From: Amphibalanus amphitrite
Lineage: Eukaryota; Arthropoda; Thecostraca; Balanomorpha; Balanidae
Reading direction: 5' to 3'
DNA: 64,000 nucleotides
Assembly: GCF_019059575.1 (NCBI RefSeq)
Contig: NW_024881622.1
Location: forward strand, 868,001 to 932,000
This document shows, in pieces, positions 34,801-46,800 of this stretch. Position numbers and translations under genes: made by a program. The notes under the pieces were generated by a model that was not told the origin of the DNA, ran no database searches, and saw nothing but the letters and a program-made list of their open reading frames with translations. Position 1 is the stretch's first letter. Every line of letters starts with the position of its first letter.

Positions 34801-37800
34801 TGCTGGCTTAGGCGGTGATGTCTGAATCCCCTGCAGGGCCCTGTGTTGAAGCCTGTGGCACGATTGCTGCCTATCGCCGGCCGTCAGTCAGCCAACCGTC
34901 ATCGGTTGGCGCGGACGCCAACTTCCCGCTATCCACTCACTGTTTGCCCGGCTTAGCGAGTTTGTTTTACGATCGCTGCGAGACCCTAAGTGGCACGCCT
35001 GGTCGCAAAGGTAAACAAGATGCTTAGAGCTGCCGGGTCCTGCTTTTAGCACCGCTGCTGTGTGCCGACTTTGAGACCAAAGCGGCGGATAGTGATGGAC
35101 ATGGTTGATAGCATTTTAACGTGCTGAAATTTGAAACCAAACCTCCCATAGATATAAGAACAATGTTTAGGTATGGTCAACAGGTTAGGTATGACCCGGT
35201 ACTCGACCTTACCTGCTGCTGGGAGACCGTTCTGACAATCTTTGCTCCCTTCCTGATGCATTTTGTTGCAGGTCCTTTAGGCATCTACCTGAAGATATGT
35301 CTGGCGCTCACGCTGTTGGCCATTCTGCCTCTGGTGTGCTTCCAAATAGCGCTGTTCGCCATGCCACCATACGGACACATACTACAGTTCTGTGAGTATG
35401 GTCTGCTCGGCATTGAAGTTTGCCATAAAGTGGCGATGTCAGATGTGTCAAAGTTCTTTATGTCCTGTTAGGAAAACTTCGCTGAACGAAACTTGAACAG
35501 TTTTGCTATTCTTTCAAAAGCCGTTAACTAGTCTTGCTGCCTAGTTACCGCTGGTAACTTTTGAATCTTTTGTTAATTGACGGTAGATCTTGTTTTATTC
35601 CATAGCATTCATAATTCAAAGAATCGCCAATCCACAAACCTGTAATATTGGCCGCCGTGCGTTTCAGTCATGTGACTTCTCTCCACTCTGTGACCCGTGA
35701 CCTGACATCTCCCCTCCGACACCGCTCCCCAGGCGACCCCCCTGAGCCGCTGCTACGTCAGCTGGGCCTCATACGACTGGACGAGGTCTCCATCCTGGCC
35801 GGCGTGTTCTACTTCGCCGCCAAGCTGGTGCCGTTCGTCATTACGCTGGTCGCCTTCAGGTAATTCTCGCACGTAGCAGGGCTTCTTTGAATTGATGCGG
35901 TTGGGATGCGACGATTTGTTATGAAAAGGGCGATGATGAAATATTTTGCAGCATATTTATGCCTTGTCGTGGCCAGCAAGTTTTTGCATCATGCTTTCGA
36001 AATATCGAGCAAGTGTCATGGGAGTCCGTCTAGCTGATTTATTGATATGACTTGGTCGAAAGCCTCTTTACTCGTTAAATCCACGAGAACAGTGGCAACC
36101 GAAATGGAGTCGCCCTGATGAACCCAGGCTGGCCTTATGACGGCAGACGGGTCCCGTGAAATGTTTATTTTACCGAGCGGTACGGCCCGACAGGGACAGG
36201 GTCTTCTATACGGGAGTTAGCCGCCCTCAACAGTACAGTCACACACTGACCCTGGATGGTAATGGAACGTCAGCACTGACCGGCCTAGTAACCGGTAACA
36301 TCTGGTTTTGTGATGGGTGACACACGTTGGAAGTCAATGAACTTGACAGGCATGAGATAGTCTGCGTCTGCTTGGTGCCATGTGCGTTGACTGACCCATA
36401 CAGATGTTCGCTACTGTAACAATGTCTGAGATACTATTTGCCATGATTTTTTAACCCACCTGTGCATTGTGATTATGTTGTCTCTAGTTTGATAATGATA
36501 AACCTTTGCCCATGTGCTATTTATTCTCATCGTCAGCCAGGATACCCGTCATGACCTTGGAGGTAGCCTGCTGATCTGACCTGATCTGACCTTCTCTGAC
36601 CTTTGCCCTCCAGGGAGTGTCGTGACCTGTCGCGTGACGCGGGTGTACCCGAGACGAACGCGATCGGGGGCGGCACCTCTCCCCTTATCCAGAACACCCG
36701 GGAACAGCTACAAAAGGACGGGCTCAAATACTGCTTCGGTAAGATGCGGTCTCGTGTTGGAATTAGACGCTAGAACCATTTGATAAAAGGTCATTGGGGA
36801 CAGAAAGGCACGTTTGCACAATGTAGAAAGGCAATGTTAGGCCACACTTTCCAATATTTTTTTTGTGATAGCATGCGCACCGTTTTTTTCTTCTTCTTCA
36901 AAGAATGTGATGCTTCATTCTTTCATCATATGCCACTTGAGTCGGAAATAGTGCCATCATAACATCCTTGCAATCTCCCAGAATATCACGCCATACCAGG
37001 CCTCCGACTCTGCCAGCCTCAAGCACGGTCGCCTGTGCTCGAACTCGACACTATGGGAGGCCATATTACAGTGCCGCTTTTGGCTTGTGATGGAGGACAG
37101 TCATGAATTCATACCGAGATAGCGTCAGCTGTGTCCGGCTTGGCCACCTAACTGCGGAGGATAGTGTGATGAATCCTATAAGCAGCGGAATGGAAACGGA
37201 TGACATCCAACCGACTTTGTTTATTTAATTGTAAGGACGCCTATCAGCATCAGAACGACTACAGCTAATTACGTGGCTTCTCCTTGTGATGTTGGATAAC
37301 ATTTCGACTATTTTGCATTAAAACTGCCTTCTTCAGCTTCAAGTGCATGGTTCCAAGACTTCGAAATTAAAAAGATGTTCGCTAATTTACCACCGCCTCC
37401 GCCTTAATCACCCCCCCCCCCCCCCTGTGTGCAGTGACGGCGCTGACGTTCCTGGCGCTGGCCGGCGCCGCCGTTATCCGTCCCTCGGTGACGTCGGCCG
37501 TCTACCTGCTGACGCTGATGGCGGCCATGACGTGGTGGGCGTGTCTGCGGCCGCTGGGCCGGCCGTTCGGCGTCATCTGCCGCCTGCTGATGGCGTACAC
37601 AGCGCTGCACGTGACGGCCCTGTATGTGTACCAGTTCCAGTGGCCGCAGCAGTACTTTGACCACACCAGCCTGGCGGCCAGGTGAGGGAGGGAACGGGAC
37701 GGGGCGGTACAACCCATTTAAACACTCGGGTAAGATTTATTTTAAAAAAGCGAGGAGATCAGATGATCCTTGAGAACGGAAGCGAAAAATAATGTCGTGA

Positions 37801-40800
37801 TGGACATAACTTTGCTCGACTTTGTCCTTTTCCCACCGTTGGTGTCTTCGTAGTGTTCCTAGTCATTGCTTATTTTGTATTTCCTAAGGCTGTTTTATCG
37901 TATGGTTTCTGTGTCATGCCTAAATCAAATTGTATTCAGCGTTGTATCACCGGCTGTATTCTGTCCTACACACAGACTGGCTGGTCTGGTGCAGATCAAA
38001 GTAGCCAACTGCACGGGCGATCCGCGGGACACTGTGTTCGCCGACACCACGTGGGACGTCTACATCTACCCGCTGGTCATCTACGCACTCTACTACATGC
38101 TCGCCTTCGAGTCGCGCATTCTGGGAAATCTAAGGGTGAGTGATGGTTTAGACGGGTTACAGGGATTTGAGTTACGAGCTCGGCACCGGTTCTGCCATGG
38201 TTTCCACTTGGTCACGATAGGTGACGTGTTTTATTGAGCACAGAGATTTTGCTATTACAGTATTCCCTGATGGGATTTTGAGTTTGCTTGCCATCACATC
38301 AGATTTTGTAGTTTCATTTGTGTGATTATTCAACACACATATTTAGCATAGCCTGCAAGTAATAGTTAATTATGCCTTGATGACCATTTGCACTGCCCAC
38401 ATCGTGTGAATATCACGTATTTATCGCTCCAACTTTGCTGTGTTTGATCACTCTTTTGTCGTATCTCTGCACACGCGTTTACTACTTGTTTACACCATAA
38501 GCACGAGTTTAGATGACGCAGTTTATTTGATGCATTATATGAGTTGTACTGCACCACTCCTGCAATCCAACTCTGGCTCCTGTGACGAAGCGGCCGTTTT
38601 CTACATTTGTCGTAGGTTGAGCAGCTGACCGTAACCGTCAAGGACCTCATTGAGGTAAACCGTGTTCTCTGCCGCTGTACGGTTTCTGTCTCTCTCGCTC
38701 TCCAGCGCTCGTCCCTGTGTGATCGCTGGACCTGCCGCCTGGGTGTAGGTCACTGGCGCGCGCTTGGCTGACACCTCGGGCCTGGCATGCCCCGTATGTC
38801 CGTATTCACTATCGCCAGCTTGGCAAAATCAGGCGAACATCACGACTTCACCTCTTCTGAAAGAACATGTCACATTCGAGTCCTCTTCCTAGTTCTACGA
38901 ATTTATAAAAAAACGGCTTGATCTTCTCGAGTGATTGCTCAGCCTCAAGACTGTGAGATTTCCCGCAGACAAATAGTCCTGTATGAGGATTTAATTAGGT
39001 CGTGAACACGGGCACAAATGCTTTTCTTCTGCCATCCGATGTTTGCTGATGAGTTTGATCTGTCATAACTCTCGACTCTGAAACTCTACTCTGAGCAACT
39101 GCGATGTCTTCCACTGTTTGACGTTCTCTGTCACTAACAGATTGAAAATGGCAGATCGCATGATTGCACTAGATTAAGACATTTTCTCATACCTATGAGG
39201 AAGCGAGATAGCTTTATCGGTATAGCTCGAGAAATAATAATTGTGATGCTCAGCGTCAACAGGCTACATTAGTAGAGTTACAGTCATCAAATGCCCTCAC
39301 ACATTTATGAGGTGTGTATGGACTTGAGCTGCGGTTTGAGATGAATGAATCGAATGCAGGCTCTCAAACGTTCCCAGTTGGTATTCCCTACGGTTAGCTG
39401 TTGTACCCGGCTCTTCGTCTCATGTGTATCTTTTCAGGGTTGAGTTTTATTAAAAAAAAAAAACAGACTTAACAGCGAACACCTTTTAATTGTAAGCTTG
39501 TACACTATTGTAACTGAACAGGTCTATCGCCATAACACCATCACTGCAGTGCCCTCACACGATGACCGGCGCCCAACCCCTCCCTCACGCACGGCCGCTA
39601 TTCGCTCCCTCACTCTCTGGGAGGCCCCGCGCTGACCCGCCGCCCTGGCAGGACCCGCGACTCCTGGAGGCCGTGCTCGACGTGCCCTTCAAGAGGGTCA
39701 GCCGCTCCCTGCGCCGCACGTTCAGACGAAAGCCGGGCCGCCAAGCGGTCACAGTAAGCCCCCTGTTGAACCCCGCGACCCCTGGTGGATGTTAGTGGTG
39801 GCGCTCAGAATGCAGACTAATAGTCGCCAGGCCGGCTCAGTTTCAGTTGGTCGTATTTTTGTTTGCCGTGTATTCTTAAGAAGTAGCAAAGAAGCGCTGC
39901 TTTTTTACTTTTGCTTGGTTTTATTTACCCATTTTTCGTTTGAAGCTATGGTGGATATTTAGGGGAATTGTTTTGCCGTTATCAATAATTTATGGCTGAC
40001 TAAGTAACCTACTACAAACTGAGATAGATTGGGAGCTTGGAAAATAAATAACCAAAACTTGAGTTTTTTTTTTTGTTTTGTTCCAATTTTGTTTCTGACG
40101 AATTGAGAATCTGTTTTGCTCTTGCCTTCGCATGCGCTCATTGATTTGTGTCTTTTCCAGTAATAAGCATGTTGCGCATGCTTTAAAGTCCCGTGACTAG
40201 TTTATAGCGATTAAAGAAAGATAATTTCACATTTTATCTTATTTTTACCTACAAGCCAATAGCCGAAAACAGAGAGGGTACCTATGGCGAAATTATTTAC
40301 GACTTATGCTGTCATAAGCTGTCTATTATGTAGCAATTGCATACCTATTGCTTGCTACAAACTTCAAATTGAACGGTAGGTGAAACGTCCCCTTACTTAT
40401 TCACATCGGACACAGCACACCTATTTGGAAATTTAATAGGTAAATCTCCTGGACCCCCTCAACCTCGCCACATGCAGAGGCATGTTACATTTGGGTGCAA
40501 TCTAATCACTAATGACGAGACAGATCCACGTACAAATAGATAATTACGAGCGAGCGAGCGCAGCGAGCGAAGTGAGTCTTTTCAATATAACGGAAAAATC
40601 TCAGTATGAGCGGCCCGGCCCGGCCCGGCCCGGCCTGTAACGCTTTTGAGAGGCTTATATCTCAGCAGCCGCTGGACCGATTGGCCTGCGGTCTTTTTTG
40701 TTGGGTAGCCCCATCCCTTCTACCCCGTAATTGACTACTTTTGATACATCTCAGTGACCGTCGTGGCACGTGCCACGTGAAAAGTCAGGGGTGTTCAAGC

Positions 40801-43800
40801 TGTTTTGCAAAAGTAGTGACTTTGAGAGGCTCATATCTCAGCAGCCGCTTGGGCGATTGACTTGCGGTAATTTTTGTAGGGTAGCAGCATCCCTTCTACC
40901 CAAAATAGGATACTCTCGATGTATGTGGGTCACCCCCAGTGCACGTGCAAAATACAACAATAAGAGGTGCCAAATTTGTTCCCATTTCAGTAACTCGGTA
41001 ATTACTGGGGCGATTTCGCTGAAACTTGGCATACAGGTAGGCACCCACCAGGCATTGCATTCCCATGTGTTGCGGTTAGGGTGCTACTGCACGTGCGCAC
41101 GTGCAGGGGGCGTTTCCAGATCTCGAGAACGGCTGGGCCGATTGCGCTCAAATTTGGTACACGGTTGGGGACCAGTTAGTAGGGTGCCGTGCAAAAGTCA
41201 TTTTGGACCCCGTTTGCACGTGCGCACGTGGAAAATGCTGCTTCCAGATCTCACGAACGGCTGGGCCGATTGCGTTCAAATTTGGCACACCGCTAGCGAC
41301 CGGTTAGAAGGGTGCCTTGCACAATCCCGTTGGAAGCACCCTCTCGCCCTTCTGCACGTGCAGGGCTCACTATCTCGCTCGCTCGTTCTTCGCCCAAAAG
41401 GCGTTTTACTGGTTTATTATTACGAGCGAGCGAGCGCAGCGAGCGAAGCGAAGTCTTTTCAATATAACGGAAAAATCTCAGTATGAGCGGCCCGGCCCGG
41501 CCCGGCCCGGCCTGTAACGCTTTTGAGAGGCTTATATCTCAGCAACCGCTGGACCGAATGGCCTGCGGTCTTTTTTGCTGGGTAGCCCCATCCCTTCTAC
41601 CCCGTAATTGACTACTTTTGATACATCTCAGTGACCGCCGTGGCACGTGCCACGTGAAAAGTCAAGGGTGTTCAAGCAGTTTTGCAAAAGTAATGATTTT
41701 GAGAGGCCCATATCTCAGCAGCGGCTTGAGCGATTGTCTTGCGGTCATTTTTATAGGGTAGCTGCATCCCTTCTACCAAAGGTCGGATACTCTTCATCTA
41801 TGTGAGTGACCCCCAGTGCACGTGCAAAATACAACAATAAGAGGTGCCAAATTTGTTCCCATTTCAGTAACTCGGTAATTACTGGGGCGATTTCGCTGAA
41901 ACTTGGCACACAGGTAGGCACCCACCAGGCAATGCATTCCCATGTGTTGCGGTTAGGGTGCTACTGCACGTGCGCACGTGCAGGGGGCGTTTCCAGATCT
42001 CGAGAACGGCTGGGCCGATTGCGCTCAAATTTGGTACACGGTTGGGGACCGGTTAGTAGGGTGCCGTGCAAAAGTCAGTTTGGACCCCGTTTGCACGTGC
42101 GCACGTGCAGAATGCCGCTTCCAGATCTCAGGAACGGCTGGGCCGATTGCGTTCAAATTTGGTACACCGCTAGCGACCGGTTAGAAAGGTGCTTTGCACA
42201 AGCCCGTTGGAAGTAGGTACCCTCTCGCCCTTCTGCACGCGCAGGGCTCACTATCTCGCTCGCTCGTTCTTCGCCCAAAAGGCGTTTTACTGGTTTAATG
42301 TACCGAAAGAAATAGTTTTCCTTTGTGCGGCAAAGCAAGCGGAAAATTTTATAATAACTGTGCCTATCTCTGCACTTAAAAAAATCACCGTTTCATTCTA
42401 ACAGGCACGGCCGCGTTATATAATTAGAATGCAATAAATCATTGGATTGAAATGATACAATACCAACTTAACTTAGTTTAAAACTAAAGCTGGGAAGCAG
42501 ATGCCAATTGTAGCCTGCTGATAACTACAATCATTTAAACCAATTATTCTCACTGTAATCCTGTCCGAACATTGCTCGTTCTGTGATATAATTTGTGTTT
42601 TGTGGAGCTCTATTCTATTTTGTTTCTGTGCTGGTCAACGTGCCGTAGCGAAAATACGTCTTAAACGCATCACATCTTGGTAAAACCCGTTAAACTGTCT
42701 CCATTGTAATGTTAAACTGAAATCAAGTTCTCAAATGTTTGGTGGGTCATTTTTGGGTGCAGAATTTAGTTACCTATGCTTCTAATATTGTCCATTAAAG
42801 GTTATGGATAGGTATATTTGTTTTCCGTTACTGCAGATGTATTGATCAATGCGCATGTATTCTTTACATGGGGCAATGCTACCGTGATAATGTAACTTGT
42901 TTCGTGTCTGCGAAAGACAGCTTTAAATATTCAGTGATGGTGTGGTTTCTTTTTGTAATTTTTCTACAACTAACGCTCCTCTGCATTTGTCAACTCATGT
43001 TGTTAGTCTGCAGTGTTTTCCTCTAACGTTCTGGCTGGTTTATTATCACTCACTCTTCTTTCTCTCTCTGTTACAGCTCTTGGTTCGTTTAACCCTTTAG
43101 ATTAGAATGGCAAACTTACATGGGTTGGCCTTTCACCAGTGTTCCTTGTTCTCACACACTTGTGGTTTCGGTGTAATCTTCTCTACTCTTTTAGAATACT
43201 GGTTATGGTTCTAACTCGCACTTCCATCACGACCACCCTAATTGATCTGATATCCTGGTCTGCCATGCTCTGACGTGACCCGACCTGACCTTATCTGACC
43301 TGACCTGACCTCATTTGACCTGCGCCGACAGTGCGGCACTCGAGCCGGGACGACTGTCCACTCTATTCGCGCGTTTGATCGACAAGTAGCGTATTCAGAC
43401 ACAAAAGAGACGTTCCAAGTGAGTTAGTCGCACAGCTCCACTGGAGCTTTATGGCCGAGTAGCGGGGAGGCCGCGCTGCAATGGATGCATCCAGGAGCGT
43501 AGTGTCTGTCTTGGGGCGACCTGGGAGGCGGTACACCTGTCGCTGTTGGTACGGGCCGCCTCTGTCGTTGATATCGATGGCCTCTGCATGGTATGTGAGT
43601 GTAGAGGTGTAGCTTTTGACGGTGCACGCAATGGTGAAGTGATTGACAAGTGAACAGACTTCTGGTTACTCGATCACTTTGTAAATAAGTTGAGTAGTTG
43701 TAAGAATGACTGAAATTAAATGTATGAATCTGACATGTTGATGCCATCGATGCATCTAAAATGTGATGATTTAATCGGCGCGCAATGCCGCGGCGTGGAC

Positions 43801-46800
43801 TGTGCGGCGTGGACTGTTTGCCCCGAGACCCCGTCCGCGCCCCGACTGACCTGACCGGACCTGGCGTCTCCTCCCACCACATGCGTGCTGTGCTTAGATC
43901 GCGGGCCAGGGCACCGCGCCGCGAGCCGTGACGTCATCCCACGACCGAACGCCCGTATGTACTGCACGGCGCACGCTGCCACAGCCGCCTCGCACGCAGT
44001 CCCGCACTGAACACAGGGCACCTCTCCCCAGTGGAGTGGCACACTGCCCGCCCCGCGGCCAGCCTAGCCTGAGTACCATCGTGACTTTGTCTGGGTGGAT
44101 CTGTCTGCCCCGTGTCCATCGGCTGCTGTGAGCCGGCCAGGGATGCCTCGGGGTCCGTCGGTCAAGTTCGCACCCCGCTTGTACCCGCGCCACCGAAAAG
44201 CCTGCTTGCTGTCCTGTTCACTGGTGGAGGATGGGTCTTTGAATGCGGTAATTTGTAACGGTGATGGAAAATGAACTCGGGGTAAGTGACGTAATGCTTC
44301 TTCTTTCAATGCTGTCCTCTCTCTTGCATCGAGTATTGTGGCGACTGAATCTAACGGCGTTTGATAGTATTGTCACAAATATCCTTGTCGAATCAGCGGT
44401 CTTCCAGTGGCGGTTAGAGGGTAGTGGACAGTGGTGACAGTGCTTGCGTCGTATGTTTGCATTAGCTTCCGTTATGCTCGTTGTTCATCAGTTTGTACAT
44501 GGTTTACGCGATCGGTGCATGCTTTTTGTGTCGTCTTGCAGTCGATGCACTTTTGCGCGTGATCTTGCATTGCAAGTCATCCAATCCACCTTTTCCTGGC
44601 GCAAGTCGAGATCCAATTACCTGCTGGCTGTTCCGAAAACCAGTCGTTCTGTTCTTGTGCACTGTGCAATGTGCATCGCTTACGTCACACTTTGAAGCTC
44701 GCACTCGCTACAGAGCTTTTGCTACAAGCTCATCGACTGTTTGTAGGTTAACTAACATGGGGAGTACTCAGTTAGTAGTTTTCACGCATATGTATACTGC
44801 TGTCTGTGCATAGCTTGGTACTGAATAAAAACTTTATTGATTTAATGCGCAAAGGCCAAAGCGTCAATCAATAATCATGCCATGTTTGTGACTGAAAAAA
44901 AAAATTGACAAAACATAAACACTTTTTTAATCTTTATCTGCATCTAATAATTGTAAATAATCCGCGTATTAATCTACATTTTTCAATTTTTACCCCTTGT
45001 TTGGTAACTGACATTGTGGTACACGAATCGATCAACATTGCTAACCATTGAAAACATTCTAGGCTACCGCTATATGAACTATCTGTGCTGAACTAGCTGA
45101 ACTAGCTGTGCTGGTCACTAGATGTCAGCACGGACGCGCTGACCGCTGTGTCTCGTTTGTCGTCAGCTGGTGGAGGCCGACAGTCTCGGAGCGCGCTATC
45201 AGGCCGTCGGCGATGGCTCCTGTCCAGGTATGACTGGAGCTCCATATTTGGGGTGCCATGTTTATTTTTCTGAGCCTTCAGGAGGCTTGAAACGTTTGTA
45301 TTACATTGGCCTCAATAAAACAACTTGGCTGACCAGCAGTGAATACTGGCTTCGTTTGATGCATTTAGTATCACTGTCAGAACCGTGCTGAGTGCAAATG
45401 TGAATGAACTGAACGAGATTATTTACTTCATCTCAACTTTTATAAGCCTGCTCACTGTTGGCTTTGGAAAAAGTCCTGTATTTCTTTCACAACAAGCTAG
45501 CACAGACAACTAACAAGCTGCCGTCCCGTCGTCAGATGACGCTACTGAGGAGCCGGCTGAGACTCGGCTCCGACGGGAGCGCTGGCAGAAATTCTCCGCC
45601 ACCGTGTACACCGTGTGGCGCAGCCTGGCCCGCGCCTCCTTCCTCGCCACCTATGTGGTCATGATGGTACGTATGGGCCACTTCCTCGTTACTTTGTGAT
45701 CGTCATGATGGTAGGTTTAATACCAGTTCCGCCGATAGTCTGGTGCGTTCGCATCGTTCTTGCACTGCTCATGATCCTGTTCTAGGCATGGTCCGATTAG
45801 TTTTGACAGCTATCACTTCTCGTTTGCGAACTTCCAAAAGAAATATCATTTTCGGCTGCACATCTCGATCAACACCACGATTTTACGCTTCATAGACCCA
45901 CCATTCAACTCTCTTTCTCTATTTTCTCAAGTACTGGTCGAGCAAGTAGGTACCAAAGTCACACTCCCCACATACCCACCACTGACGCTCCCTTTTCTCT
46001 CTGCTCCAGTACTGGTCGATCAAGTACCACAGCTACCTGACGTTCGTGTTCCTGCTGTGGGCGCTGGTCGTGGCCGTGATCAAGAACCAGCGGAAGGTGA
46101 TGCACCGCTCCTCGCCGTTCCTGGTGACGTACGCCCAGCTGCTGGTGCTGCTGCAGTTCGTCTACTGCCTCGACCTTACCGACCAGGAGCTGCCCGTCAA
46201 AATCAACAACTTCGACCTGCGAGACGTGGTCTACAAGCCGGCATCCTTCCCCTGCGAGACGCTGTCTCTGCAGGTAGGCCGATTGGAAACCGAGTAATGG
46301 CGAGCTTCCGAAATAATTCAAAGCTGACGGCCAACTGTTTTGTCTTGTGTCCATTCACAGCCCATAGATATTATGGTGGTTTTGATTGTTTCTCTGACCC
46401 GCGCTCTTCATCACTCCTCAGCTGGTGTTTACCACTATCTTCTGGCTCACGCTGCGGCAGTACCTTCAGGAAGAGCGGGAGCGTCACAACGACCTCCACC
46501 TGACTCCCAGACGTGAGTTACGATGTCCAGAGTGAACGAGAGTCGAATTCCGGAGGCTGTGTCACAATGTGCTATCGCATAGAAATCTCGTTCAAATTTG
46601 TCTGAGCTGTGTATTTCTTTTCGATAGTGAAATGGATCAATCGAATGTCTTCGGTAATATATCCGTCGGCTAATGACAGCGTCAAATGTCTGCATTCTTG
46701 CACTTGATTTTTTTTATCGAATCGTAAGTTCTCAGAACGTACATCACCTCCATGGTCTCTTCTTAATTTCCGCTAACATCGTGTCTTTCCCGCCACCAGG

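Noticed and set aside
40770..41486. 238-codon open frame, the longest in the middle of the window
   Set aside because: It lies wholly within the 876-bp tandem repeat, and a closely similar frame recurs at 41806. The peptide follows the DNA sub-repeats and has no domain.
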